From assembly GCA_001487125.1 (NCBI GenBank), contig LN913013.1:744001-808000 (forward strand): DNA of 64,000 nucleotides. The letters run 5' to 3'. A program made the position numbers and the translations under genes. The first letter of the stretch is position 1, and every line of letters begins with the position of its first letter. This DNA is from Gabonibacter massiliensis (lineage in GTDB: Bacteria > Bacteroidota > Bacteroidia > Bacteroidales > Marinifilaceae). Below are positions 53,553-63,365 of this stretch, one piece after another. The notes under the pieces were generated by a model that had not been told where the DNA came from, ran no database searches, and was given only the letters and a program-made list of their open reading frames with translations.

Positions 53553-55259
53553 TTATTTCTTGTTTTCACTCGGAGCCTGCAGTATGGGAGGCAATTGCCG
53601 AGACTTTTCTCTCCGTTGCGTTTCAATCTTATTAACGAAAATCATGGGAGAACTTGCCGTTACAGGCACCCATCCGGACTCAGCGCCACACATTCCCGTG
53701 AACACGCTCGGCCGATCTCCACCGGCTACGATATTGGAAAACATAGACAAGGGCGTACCGATCAGGTCTACCCCCCGAACCAACTCGTCCGGGCGACCGT
53801 CCACGTAAACACGGTATACCTCCAACGGAGTTACATTAAAGGAGTTCAAACTTCCCCCCTCTCCCGTATAAGTAAAACCACTCGTTACCTCTTTGAAATA
53901 ATAACCGTATTCTTTTCCTTGTTTCTTAGCTTCCTCTATCAACATCTGGCGTAATTGAGCCTCAGTCCGGGGATTCGTCGTTTCCACGACCAAATTGGCC
54001 TGACGGGATACGGGATCCCCACCTCCGGCAGTACGTCCGTGAGCATTGCTATGAGGGAATCCCTCCAAAGGAACCCGACTCATCAAAAACTCTTTCAATA
54101 CTCCGTTCGTAACGACATCCACCCGACGGGCCTTAACTCCCTCGTCATCATACAGATAGAAACCGTTCATGTAATCTCCTGCATATTGTCTCAGCGTGGG
54201 ATCCGAATATACCTGGAAGTCAACTGGTAAAACTTGCTCGCCTACCATTTTCTTAAAAGTTTGTCCGCCGCTCTTCATCCGATGACCTTCCAAACGATGT
54301 CCAAAGATTTCGTGAAAAAAAACACCGCTGGCAGGCCCTGAAAGGATGGCCGGTCCCGTATAAGGATCAACGACCGGGGCCGTCCGCAAAATATTCAATC
54401 TTTTTACCATATCCTTCGCATCCGCAATCAAACGCTCGTTGGAAGGAAGATCTTTCAGCTCGTAAGCAAAATAAGAAAGATTCAACGGTAAATCCATCCC
54501 GTCCTCGGCTTTCATGGAAGCAGAAATGATAATACGAGCGTACGTCCGGTTCTGCACGACTTCCGTACCCTCTGTATTCACGAAATAAGTACGCAATACC
54601 CGGAAACTCAAGCTCGCCTGTCCCTCCTGCAATAAAGAAGACTCTTTAAATATAGAAGAAACCTCGTTCAAACGCTTTTCCCAGGCTTTTACATCAATAG
54701 CTTGCTTTTCTGCCGGAATCGGTGCTTCATAATACTTTTCCACAGGAGTGGAAGAAAAGCAAGGAGCTTTATCCTCGTTATCCACACTTACCGTACTTTG
54801 TGTTTTTGCCTTCTCGTACATATCAAGGGCAAAATTGTAACGCTTTATAACCTCCGACCAAATAGCCTGCTTTATACCGTCCTCTCCGTTTTCATCTTCC
54901 AAAGGAAGCAACGCCCCCCGGTAATTTCTTCTTTGATCCGGTGCCGTTCCCATGTAATTATATTTAAAATTATCCAGTAACGTATCACCTAAACGGATCT
55001 GAGGTACCAACATACGGGTACGATAGTCTTGAACCGACATAGTCGCCCCGAAAGAGCTGGATATATTCACATTTCTATCATCCAAAACACGGAAATTCAT
55101 GTGATAAGGAGGAAATTCCTGTTTCTGCAACTCTTTCATATCATACGCTAACTCTTGCTTCAAAAGTTGCAGTAACTTATCCTGTTCCTGCCCGAAAGCA
55201 CCCGGCAAAAACAACAGAAAAAGAAATAAGCTTAAAATAACCAATCTACATTTTCTCAT
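53553..55259 (-). CDS. Exported TldD-family zinc metallopeptidase
   Basis: 568 residues with a cleavable signal peptide (MRKCRLVILSLFLFLLFLPG then AFGQ). The TldD zinc motif HExxxH reads HEIFGH at residues 316-321, followed by RLEGHRMKSGGQTFKKMVG. Downstream GVLKEFLMSRVPLEGFPHSNAHGRTAGG and the C-terminal domain are complete. A -7 box lies at 55315-55322. Catalytic partner of the protein encoded at 51857-53503. Longer than E. coli TldD (481 residues), partly because of the signal peptide and an N-terminal extension. Confidence 0.9.
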   Translation of the reverse strand: MRKCRLVILSLFLFLLFLPGAFGQEQDKLLQLLKQELAYDMKELQKQEFPPYHMNFRVLDDRNVNISSSFGATMSVQDYRTRMLVPQIRLGDTLLDNFKYNYMGTAPDQRRNYRGALLPLEDENGEDGIKQAIWSEVIKRYNFALDMYEKAKTQSTVSVDNEDKAPCFSSTPVEKYYEAPIPAEKQAIDVKAWEKRLNEVSSIFKESSLLQEGQASLSFRVLRTYFVNTEGTEVVQNRTYARIIISASMKAEDGMDLPLNLSYFAYELKDLPSNERLIADAKDMVKRLNILRTAPVVDPYTGPAILSGPASGVFFHEIFGHRLEGHRMKSGGQTFKKMVGEQVLPVDFQVYSDPTLRQYAGDYMNGFYLYDDEGVKARRVDVVTNGVLKEFLMSRVPLEGFPHSNAHGRTAGGGDPVSRQANLVVETTNPRTEAQLRQMLIEEAKKQGKEYGYYFKEVTSGFTYTGEGGSLNSFNVTPLEVYRVYVDGRPDELVRGVDLIGTPLSMFSNIVAGGDRPSVFTGMCGAESGWVPVTASSPMIFVNKIETQRREKSRQLPPILQAPSENKK

Positions 55260-55314
55260 TTGTGTAAATTTAAGTGAATAAATAAATATATAAGGCTACG
55301 CACAAACCTCGTAA

Positions 55315-55322
55315 CAAATATA
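55315..55322 (-). promoter_or_regulatory. -7 box of the TldD-like operon
   Basis: Minus-strand TATATTTG matches TAnnTTTG. Start expected near 55308, about 49 bases before the ATG. The -33 position is not a clear TTTG. Confidence 0.4.
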
Positions 55323-55707
55323 GCAAGATAAATCTAAGAATAAATAAATTGATATTTTAAAATTATGTTATAATAAACCTAAAATACCGGGAACTACCCT
55401 CCCCGAAGTGATAACCAATACCTATAAACGCATTATATATAAAAACAATTTTAAACATTTACCCGCTATATTCCATGCAGTTATGACTATATTTCATTCC
55501 AACCACACATATTTTACTCCATTTATACTATCCATATCATTTTTATTTTATAATATTACGCTTTAAACGAAGGTTTTATAAATACGATTCGTACTCTATT
55601 ATTACACCATATTCGCCTTCCAATACTGAAACCATCTAATTGTCAATCAGAGTTATAATTATATATTACTTTGTATCTAATTTCTAAAAAATATACCTAT
55701 TACCATT

Positions 55708-55731
55708 CTCATAAAACGTTCGTTTTATGAG
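55708..55731. repeat. Perfect 11-bp inverted repeat upstream of the bactofilin gene
   Basis: CTCATAAAACG, TT, CGTTTTATGAG: a 24-bp palindrome with 2-base centre, ending 62 bp before the bactofilin start. The short centre makes a hairpin unlikely and a dimeric-protein operator more plausible. Confidence 0.6.
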
Positions 55732-55793
55732 TTACGTCATTAGGTTTAAAATACTGATATACTATCACCTATCAATCCTTAATATTAATATAT

Positions 55794-56195
55794 ATGTTAA
55801 AAAAGAAAGCCATGGCAAAAGAGAAAGAAACAGAAAACATTTTCAACTTATTAAACGAAGGGCTTACACTGGAAGGTGATTTACAAACGGATAAAGACAT
55901 TCGTATTAACGGGACACTAAAGGGAAACATGACAACGAACGGAAAAATAATTATTGGCCCGGTAGCAAATATCACAGGACAAACAAAAGCCCCTTACATT
56001 GAAATATTCGGCAAATTAACCGGAAATATTATTTCGGAAGGAAGTGTGATTCTGAAATCGAAATCCATCATAGAAGGAACGATTGTCACACACACTTTGA
56101 TTGTAGAACCGGGAGCTCAATTTAACGGAGAATGTAAAATGATCGATAAAAAGAAAGCGGAACCCCAACCGCCTCAAACTCCCCTTAAAAAATAA
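55794..56195 (+). CDS. Bactofilin (polymer-forming cytoskeletal protein)
   Basis: 133 residues, or 127 if the second ATG at 55812 is used. The short N-terminal tail precedes the bactofilin beta-helix core (about 25-115): GLTLEGDLQTDKDIRINGTLKGNMTTNGKIIIGPVANITGQ, with regularly repeating hydrophobic and glycine positions. A proline-rich tail follows (EPQPPQTP). Bactofilins polymerise without nucleotide into membrane-associated filaments that organise cell-wall machinery. Single gene, convergent with ornithine aminotransferase and separated from it by a 15-bp hairpin. Confidence 0.9.
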   Translation: MLKKKAMAKEKETENIFNLLNEGLTLEGDLQTDKDIRINGTLKGNMTTNGKIIIGPVANITGQTKAPYIEIFGKLTGNIISEGSVILKSKSIIEGTIVTHTLIVEPGAQFNGECKMIDKKKAEPQPPQTPLKK

Positions 56196-56216
56196 ATAGG
56201 CTTCGATTGTACAAAA

Positions 56217-56260
56217 ATAACCGTTGTAAAACAGATTTCTCTTTATTTTACAACGGTTAT
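56217..56260. terminator. Perfect 15-bp hairpin between convergent genes
   Basis: ATAACCGTTGTAAAA (56217-56231) pairs perfectly with TTTTACAACGGTTAT (56246-56260) across a 14-base loop. It lies between the bactofilin gene and the convergent aminotransferase gene. U-tracts are weak on both sides. Confidence 0.65.
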
Positions 56261-56299
56261 AAACTTTATTTTGTATACCTCTTTGAGATTATACCTTGT

Positions 56300-57511
56300 C
56301 TACTTGAATTCTTCAAGGGTCTTTTTAATGATGTCGATCGCTTCGAGTAATTGTTTCTTCTTAATTACCAAAGGAGGTGCAAAACGAATTATATGTTCGT
56401 GGGTAGGCTTAGCCAACAAACCGTTATCCCGCAATTTCAAACATACATCCCAAGCCGTCTTTCCATTCTTCGGCTTAATTACCACGGCATTCAATAAACC
56501 CTTACCGCGAACCGACTCGATCATATCGGATTTTATCTCTCCTACCTTCTTCCGGAAAATTTTACCTAATTTTTCGGCATTTTCTACTAATTTCTCATCT
56601 TTCACGACCTGTAAAGCCGCCATAGACACTTTTGCCGCAATCGGATTACCACCATAGGTAGAACCATGCTCTCCCGGCTTAATGGTCAACATAATCTCAT
56701 CATCGGCCAACACGCAGGAAACAGGCATTGCGCCCCCGGATATGGCTTTTCCTAAAATCAAAACATCCGGCCGGACTCCTTCATGATCACATGCCAACAT
56801 CCGCCCCGTACGAGCCACTCCGGTTTGTACCTCATCAGCCATAAATAACACATTATGGGCCTTACACAAATCATAAGCCTTTTTCAGGTAGCCATCCTCA
56901 GGCACGAACACGCCGGCCTCTCCCTGTATCGGTTCCAACAAAAATCCCGCCACGTTAGGATCTTTCAACTCTTTTTCCAAGGCCGGAATATCATTATAAG
57001 GTATACGTACGAACCCAGGAGTAAAAGGTCCGAAACCCGCGTAAGAAGAAGGATCGTTAGAAAGGGTTACAATCGTAATCGTACGACCGTGGAAATTATT
57101 ATCGCAGACAATGATTTTTGCCTGATCGGCAGGAATACCCTTCACGTCGTATCCCCAACGACGACAAAGCTTTAAAGCCGTTTCATCCGCTTCTGCCCCG
57201 CTATTCATCGGCAACACCTTATCATACCCAAAATACTCGGTGATGTATTCTTCCCACTCGCCTAAAACATTATTATAAAATGCCCTGGAAGTCAACATCA
57301 GCGTTTTGGCCTGATCGGTCATAGCTTTCACGATCTTCGGATGACAATGCCCCTGATTCACGGCAGAATAGGCGGAAAGAAAATCAAAATAACGTTTCCC
57401 GTTCACATCCCATACAAAAATTCCTTTTCCTCTCTCCAACACCACGGGTAGCGGATGATAATTATGAGCACCATATTTGGCCTCACGATCCATGTAATCT
57501 TTTTCTGTCAT
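56300..57511 (-). CDS. rocD: Ornithine-oxo-acid transaminase
   Basis: 403 residues, the usual length. Class III PLP aminotransferase opening with [29 protein letters not shown] as in ornithine aminotransferases. [16 protein letters not shown] carries the cofactor-binding Asp, and [15 protein letters not shown] carries the PLP lysine (Lys 255), followed by [11 protein letters not shown]. It interconverts ornithine plus 2-oxoglutarate and glutamate semialdehyde plus glutamate, linking arginine/ornithine and proline metabolism. Stand-alone gene downstream of tamB on the same strand, 111 bp away. Confidence 0.94.
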   Translation of the reverse strand: MTEKDYMDREAKYGAHNYHPLPVVLERGKGIFVWDVNGKRYFDFLSAYSAVNQGHCHPKIVKAMTDQAKTLMLTSRAFYNNVLGEWEEYITEYFGYDKVLPMNSGAEADETALKLCRRWGYDVKGIPADQAKIIVCDNNFHGRTITIVTLSNDPSSYAGFGPFTPGFVRIPYNDIPALEKELKDPNVAGFLLEPIQGEAGVFVPEDGYLKKAYDLCKAHNVLFMADEVQTGVARTGRMLACDHEGVRPDVLILGKAISGGAMPVSCVLADDEIMLTIKPGEHGSTYGGNPIAAKVSMAALQVVKDEKLVENAEKLGKIFRKKVGEIKSDMIESVRGKGLLNAVVIKPKNGKTAWDVCLKLRDNGLLAKPTHEHIIRFAPPLVIKKKQLLEAIDIIKKTLEEFK

Positions 57512-57622
57512 TTTTTTAATATTAGTTGGTTATACGTATTCATGTAACGTTCCCAATTTCATTAAAAAAAAGGAAAAAAACAATGACATATGAATCGAAA
57601 ATAAAAAAGAGCATACAGAATA

Positions 57623-60600
57623 TTAATCTTGTACTTTATTATCAACCGTTTGCATATCTTCCGGTAAAGGTTTTTTCCGTTTGAAAAAACCAAAATATTT
57701 TCGTAACAACTCTTTGAATGTATCAAAAGTCTCTTGATAAGAGATACCGACCCCTTGAACCGTCTCCGTGGCATTGTACGTGATCTTCTCATCCGTATGA
57801 GAATAAGCCTTCAATTTTAAAGTACCTTGCTTATTGATTTTTACATCCACGTCAAAATCTCCCGTAATCGGACTATTAGAAGTCGTTTTAGCCTTTTCGA
57901 CCACATTACCGTTAGCAGAAATAGTCACCCGGTTGTTCCAAATTTGAGTGGAAAGAGCCAGTTCGAATTCATTGGTAGTCACCTCATCCCCGGGACGGTA
58001 AGAGAACCCTATATCGAAATTATTGCTGATTTGCGAGAACCAACGAGACAACTGGTTAGAAAGCAACTCACTCGCGGTAGTCACTCCCACCTGATAGCCG
58101 GCACTTCTCTCCTCCTTACCCTCCAATTTATCTACGTAATCCGGAGTGTAAAATTTATTCAATATCAAAAGAGAAAACATCTGCTTATTGATATCATCCT
58201 GACTGGCGAAAAGACTTTGTATCAAACTTTTCATCTGGGCATCCAAAGAAGGGAAATTAATACTGAAGTTCACGGAAGGATTCATCAAATTTTCTTTCAA
58301 GTTCAACACGCACTCCACGGGTACCTTGGTTGTCCCCTTCTCCATGCCGGACAATAAATCATTCAACGACGTTTTTAAATGATAAACAGCACTCATATCA
58401 ATGATAGCGTCATCCAAAGAGCCATTCCATTTTATACTTCCCCCGGGAGTCAAAATAAATTTTTTGTTGACCAAATTACTCAACGTGAAAAGATAATCCC
58501 CTTTTTCGATTTTATATTCACCAAAAACATTTAATTGACGGTCTTTATCCAAAGAAACTCTGATATCCCCACTTCCCACCGTCTTCAATATATCCCCGAT
58601 CGTAGGATCAAATATAATCTGTACCTCCAGATTATTATTAATCTCCAGGTTAGCATTCAGATCGACCCAATCTGCCAAGGAATGCTGAAACTCCAAAGGA
58701 CGCCTCAGGGTATCCGACCGCTCGTTACCCATGAAATGCAAAAATTGTCCGCTATTTTCCGAAGTGGCCGATGTCAGGGGAACGTATATTTTAGAATGAG
58801 GTTCCGTCTTTATATTAACAGCAAAATTAGTCGGCCCGTTCAAATTGTGCATACGAGTCAGCCCGCTAATATACAATTGACCATAGAAAGATTCGCCTTG
58901 TTCCATACGCGTATTCAACACCATGAAATTCTTTAATTGTACATTCACATCATACAAACTGCTTCCTATATCGTAATATCCGGAACAAGTCGCCTCGTTG
59001 GAAGCGGCATCCCGAATAGCAAAACGATCCAGTAAAATTCTGTTGTCTCTTATCTGTATCCGGTCGTCAATAGAAAAATCCGTATTCAACCCGGTCAAAG
59101 CGAAGGAAACAGTATCCATGCCTAAAAATCCGTTGACCTTAGCGTCCTCCATCGTTCCGGCCAAAGATAAATCACCGAAAACCGAACCCGAACCCTTTTT
59201 GATAAGATCCGGAAAGTAATCAGATACATATTTCATATCAATACCGGAGAGGGACATATTTATGTCTATACTGTCCGAAGAGGGTTTATAATATCCCGAT
59301 ATAAACAACGGCACCTGATCACCGATCTGGTCCGAGACCTGCATTTGTAATGCACTCCCCGGAGCATCCCAAAAAGAACGGATCTTCATTGTTCCCAACG
59401 TATCCTGATTTATACCCCACCGATTTACGTCTACGTTAGCATAAACCAAACGATCTTTATAAAAATCGGACACGTTCACCCGCCCGACTACTTTTCCAAA
59501 AAGTTTCACCTTATTATCGAAAATAATCCTATTAAACTCCGCCAGATCAAAATTATCAAAAGAAACAGTAAGCGTATCCCTCGGACTGCTACCGATTTTT
59601 CCCTGCAAGCTAAAACGTTGATCGCCACGATAGATAACAAAATTATTCACGAAGATATTTTTATCCTCTTTTAAAAGAAGAGCCCTCTCGACCTGCCACA
59701 CGCTATCCGCCATAACGATCGTACCGGGATTTACAAAAACTTGTGTAATATACCGGTCGTGATACTTCATCAATCGTAAGTTAGCCGACAAGGAACCGGA
59801 ATACGTTTCCTTTTCCCAATTCCCCCATGAAAGGGCATTGTCCACGTCATTGGTCTTTATATTCGTCACGTTGCGAACATTATACAATCGTCCTATACGT
59901 TTGTATTTCAATTCATCCGCGGTATATATACATTGTAAAGTCGAAGAATCGCCGATCGCCCGGATTTTCGAATGATACAAATGCATATCTCCCCAACGCA
60001 ACGTGTCCGCTTCCACTCTCACCCGCAAACTCCCTTGATAATCATTGAAATCACAGGAAAAGCTCGTCCCGTCTGAAACCGTTAACTCGGGATAGATAAC
60101 TTTCAACACGGGACTTATTTCCTTGAGTGCCGCTTCACAAATAAAATTCGTCCCCGGTCTCAATGCTTTATCTACAGCATAGCGATAAGCCGGGATATAA
60201 CGACAGATCAGATTATCCACAAAATCTTCGAAAGTAAGCCCCGCGTAAAAACCTTCCACGCGTACATCCGCCATGGAAGAGCGTAAATCTGTCAATCCAT
60301 AGTCCTCTATCTTTTTATGATCCAAACGTATCGAATCGACGGTAAACTTTCCCCGGACATTTTCATACGAGAGATCTGAAACGGATAATTTCACTTCCGC
60401 ATCTTCGTTTCTTTGTTCGTAATTACCGAAAAAACGGAAACCGAAGGACTCTCGTTCTCCAAAAACAGGCGTATTCCACGAGTCCCAATGCCGGACATGC
60501 AACTCTCCCGACACATCCGCCAGTCGAATCGCATCCCCCCCGTACGTATAGTCTAACGCGACTCTGGCCTGTATACTGTCATTTTCCACGAATGAAGAAA

Positions 60601-62065
60601 GTTTCATGTAGCCGTTATCGCTATGAACATCCAAAGCGATATTTCGCACCGAACCGTGAAACAGGTTTACATGGCCAATTCGGCTATTCAAAGTAAAAGC
60701 AGACGATGAATCTCTCAAGTACCCCGTGTATTTCCCGAAATAAGAACCATTCCCCAAATAAGATTGTCCGGTAAGAAACCCATAATCCACATGATAAAAA
60801 CGGAAACTTCCATGGTACCGATGCCCGGCTACCGTATCCGGTTTATAGGTTAATCCTATACTCCCCAAAAGCCCGGGAGTCTCACTTTTTGCCGTTAATA
60901 TGAAATCTTCTATTCTACCCTTAAAATTCCCTTCCAAATCAAAAGTCCTGTATTTATGCAACAAGTCCGGCAATTTTACATAATGACTTTCCAACCAAGG
61001 CATGTAAATACCTTCCAATTCCTCAGAAGCGATTCTACTATCCCGGAACGTGATATCAAAATCCGTCTCCCAAAAACGGGGTAATCCTATGGAGTTAAAT
61101 TCCCCTTTAATAACACTTTTCTCCCCAAGGTAAATTTCCAACCGACGCCCCTCCAATCGATTTACCGTACTCGAAACCTCCCCACTCGCGACAATGATAT
61201 TATTCATACCCAACAACTCCCCGTTAAAATAAGCCAAATCGTCAAAGTGTAAAGTGGAAGGAGAAAAAACATACCGCTGTTTCATCTTTTGGGTGAAGAA
61301 ATGCCAATACCTTTCGTTCGGGACCCAATTGTATTGCAACGTATCCAGGTAAAGTTCGCTTCTTTCTGTCTGTATCAAACCTTTGGTAATCAACAATTGA
61401 TCGTCTTCTGCCAGGATTCTTGCGGATAAATTCAATAAACGAAACCCGGATTTTTCTTCCAATGTCAATCCCGAAACATATGCCCCGTACCTACCTCCTG
61501 AAAAATCGATATCGGAAATCACTACATCCAACTTCCGACAGTCCACGTCTGTCCAGTTGATCCCATACTCCTCCGGCTCATATTCATCCTCCGCGTATTT
61601 GAAACGACAATCCTTCAAATATACCTTGGACAAATTTACATTCCATTCCAACGGAGATGCCGAAGTAACGGAAGAGGACAAGGTATCCCTTGCATTGGAA
61701 AGAACATCCAACCACAACTCTATATTCGTGACACCCCCCTCTTTACCTCGCGTGACCCACAGATTAAAAAGGGCTTTCTCAAATCCCATTTCCGTCACAG
61801 TAAAACGCCGTTTCACGAAACTAACGGAATCCACCTTCGTTACCAAACGTTTACAAAACAAAAGCGTATCTTTCCGGGCATCTTTTATCAGCACATCCTC
61901 GAGTACCAACGATTCGATCGGGCGGAAGTTTACCCTCCCTATGGAAATTTCCGTCCCCGTTTGCCTCTCGATCTGACGGGTAAAAAACTCCACAACCCTC
62001 GTCTGTACCCAAGGAGTCATAAATGCCAAATAAAGGATTGCGACCAGTAGTCCCGACCCCACCAA
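57623..62065 (-). CDS. TamB-family translocation/assembly protein (DUF490)
   Basis: 1480 residues from a TTG at 62065. One N-terminal anchor helix, a very long beta-rich periplasmic body of repeating strands, and the C-terminal TamB/DUF490 domain (about 1000-1440), with KFILTPGGSIKWNGSLDDAIIDMSAVYHLKTSLNDLL, then LNLKENLMNPSVNFSINFPSLDAQMKSLIQSLF. TamB-like proteins form hydrophobic bridges across the periplasm for lipid transport and outer-membrane biogenesis. The frame is open upstream without ATG; the residues there (IKKIISILSTCLVG) look like the real anchor start, which would need a non-ATG codon such as ATA at 62098. A -7 box at 62122-62129 fits that longer form. Divergent from tsaD. Confidence 0.9.
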   Translation of the reverse strand: MVGSGLLVAILYLAFMTPWVQTRVVEFFTRQIERQTGTEISIGRVNFRPIESLVLEDVLIKDARKDTLLFCKRLVTKVDSVSFVKRRFTVTEMGFEKALFNLWVTRGKEGGVTNIELWLDVLSNARDTLSSSVTSASPLEWNVNLSKVYLKDCRFKYAEDEYEPEEYGINWTDVDCRKLDVVISDIDFSGGRYGAYVSGLTLEEKSGFRLLNLSARILAEDDQLLITKGLIQTERSELYLDTLQYNWVPNERYWHFFTQKMKQRYVFSPSTLHFDDLAYFNGELLGMNNIIVASGEVSSTVNRLEGRRLEIYLGEKSVIKGEFNSIGLPRFWETDFDITFRDSRIASEELEGIYMPWLESHYVKLPDLLHKYRTFDLEGNFKGRIEDFILTAKSETPGLLGSIGLTYKPDTVAGHRYHGSFRFYHVDYGFLTGQSYLGNGSYFGKYTGYLRDSSSAFTLNSRIGHVNLFHGSVRNIALDVHSDNGYMKLSSFVENDSIQARVALDYTYGGDAIRLADVSGELHVRHWDSWNTPVFGERESFGFRFFGNYEQRNEDAEVKLSVSDLSYENVRGKFTVDSIRLDHKKIEDYGLTDLRSSMADVRVEGFYAGLTFEDFVDNLICRYIPAYRYAVDKALRPGTNFICEAALKEISPVLKVIYPELTVSDGTSFSCDFNDYQGSLRVRVEADTLRWGDMHLYHSKIRAIGDSSTLQCIYTADELKYKRIGRLYNVRNVTNIKTNDVDNALSWGNWEKETYSGSLSANLRLMKYHDRYITQVFVNPGTIVMADSVWQVERALLLKEDKNIFVNNFVIYRGDQRFSLQGKIGSSPRDTLTVSFDNFDLAEFNRIIFDNKVKLFGKVVGRVNVSDFYKDRLVYANVDVNRWGINQDTLGTMKIRSFWDAPGSALQMQVSDQIGDQVPLFISGYYKPSSDSIDINMSLSGIDMKYVSDYFPDLIKKGSGSVFGDLSLAGTMEDAKVNGFLGMDTVSFALTGLNTDFSIDDRIQIRDNRILLDRFAIRDAASNEATCSGYYDIGSSLYDVNVQLKNFMVLNTRMEQGESFYGQLYISGLTRMHNLNGPTNFAVNIKTEPHSKIYVPLTSATSENSGQFLHFMGNERSDTLRRPLEFQHSLADWVDLNANLEINNNLEVQIIFDPTIGDILKTVGSGDIRVSLDKDRQLNVFGEYKIEKGDYLFTLSNLVNKKFILTPGGSIKWNGSLDDAIIDMSAVYHLKTSLNDLLSGMEKGTTKVPVECVLNLKENLMNPSVNFSINFPSLDAQMKSLIQSLFASQDDINKQMFSLLILNKFYTPDYVDKLEGKEERSAGYQVGVTTASELLSNQLSRWFSQISNNFDIGFSYRPGDEVTTNEFELALSTQIWNNRVTISANGNVVEKAKTTSNSPITGDFDVDVKINKQGTLKLKAYSHTDEKITYNATETVQGVGISYQETFDTFKELLRKYFGFFKRKKPLPEDMQTVDNKVQD

Positions 62066-62121
62066 GCACGTAGATAGTATACTTATTATTTTTTTTATAA
62101 CACAGCCGTTTTAGTTGAACG

Positions 62122-62129
62122 CAAATTTA
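62122..62129 (-). promoter_or_regulatory. -7 box of the tamB-like gene
   Basis: Minus-strand TAAATTTG matches TAnnTTTG; the predicted start near 62115 lies only about 17 bases before the candidate ATA start codon at 62098. The -33 position is not a clear TTTG. Confidence 0.4.
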
Positions 62130-62302
62130 TTAATATTGCAGAACATTTTATGACCAGAAAAGGAAAATAATTTGAAAAATTGAAAATGAATAGATTTAGC
62201 GGTAATGCAATTATAAACTCATGTTCTACTGTTCATTACAAACGCAAAACAATTTTATCGCATTTGCCTGCTCCGGTCATGTTAATTCTAAATTAAAAAA
62301 CA

Positions 62303-63328
62303 ATGAGTATTATTATATTAGGGATCGAATCTTCCTGCGACGACACCTCTGCCGCAATACTGAAAGACGGTGTGGTATTATCCAACGTCATTGCCAGTCA
62401 GAAAGTACACGAGGCTTATGGCGGGGTAGTTCCGGAATTAGCATCCCGAGCCCACCAACAAAATATCATACCCGTGGTTGCTCAAGCCTTAAAACTTGCC
62501 GGAACCTGTGCCGACGAGGTTACCGCCATAGCTTTCACCCGGGGTCCGGGATTACTGGGTTCACTGCTCGTGGGGACCTCTTTTGCCAAAGGCTTTGCCA
62601 TCGCCAAACAAATACCTATGATCGAGGTTAATCATTTACAGGCACATATCTTGGCTAATTTCATCAAAGAACCGGGTATTGAAGCCCGTCATCCTCAGTT
62701 TCCTTTTCTCACGTTATTAGTATCCGGAGGCAACTCCCAACTCATTGTCGTTCGGGATTACCTCGATATGGAAGTAATCGGGCAAACCATCGACGATGCG
62801 GCCGGGGAAGCCTACGACAAGTGTGCCAAGGTCATGGGACTCGGCTACCCCGGCGGACCGATCATCGATCGCTTAGCCAAAGAAGGGAATCCGGAACGCT
62901 TCTCTTTCAACAAACCACAAATACCGGGTTTGGATTACAGCTTCAGCGGATTAAAAACATCCTTCTTGTATTCCATCCGGGATGAAATAAAAAATGATCC
63001 TGATTTTATACAGCACAATTTGAACGACCTTTGCGCTTCATTGCAAAAAGCAATCATCGATATACTTATGGCTAAACTAAAAAAAGCAGCCAAACAGACC
63101 GGGATCAAACAAATTGCCATAGGAGGCGGTGTTTCTGCAAACACTGGATTACAAAAAGCCGTACACGCAGAAGCGGACAGACTCGGATGGGAGGTATATA
63201 TCCCCCGCCTCGGTTTCTCGCTCGACAATGCAGGAATGGTAGCGGTCACGGGATATTACAAGTACCTAAAATCCCAGTTCATCGGTTTAGAAGCTCCTGC
63301 CGATGCCAGAATGAGTTTAAAAATTTGA
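62303..63328 (+). CDS. tsaD: tRNA N6-adenosine threonylcarbamoyltransferase
   Basis: 341 residues, full length. The ASKHA fold opens with ILGIESSCDDTSAAIL; the metal-binding histidines are in NHLQAH (His 111 and His 115), SGLKTS is present, and the third ligand is Asp 308 in SLDNAGM. TsaD transfers the threonylcarbamoyl group from threonylcarbamoyl-AMP to A37 of ANN-reading tRNAs in a complex with TsaB and TsaE. It is divergent from the tamB-like gene, separated by 237 bp, and followed after 37 bp by a dehydrogenase gene on the same strand. Confidence 0.97.
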   Translation: MSIIILGIESSCDDTSAAILKDGVVLSNVIASQKVHEAYGGVVPELASRAHQQNIIPVVAQALKLAGTCADEVTAIAFTRGPGLLGSLLVGTSFAKGFAIAKQIPMIEVNHLQAHILANFIKEPGIEARHPQFPFLTLLVSGGNSQLIVVRDYLDMEVIGQTIDDAAGEAYDKCAKVMGLGYPGGPIIDRLAKEGNPERFSFNKPQIPGLDYSFSGLKTSFLYSIRDEIKNDPDFIQHNLNDLCASLQKAIIDILMAKLKKAAKQTGIKQIAIGGGVSANTGLQKAVHAEADRLGWEVYIPRLGFSLDNAGMVAVTGYYKYLKSQFIGLEAPADARMSLKI

Positions 63329-63365
63329 CAACAATATAAAAATTCATATATTAAATTACAATCAC

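Larger units (their letters stand above)
55260..55793. other. 534-bp AT-rich intergenic region between tldD-like and bactofilin genes
   Basis: No credible gene in either direction. It contains the -7 box of the TldD-like gene (55315-55322, minus strand) and, about 60 bp before the bactofilin gene, a perfect palindrome (55708-55731). The middle (about 55380-55690) shows no feature I can name. A small RNA cannot be excluded. Confidence 0.55.
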
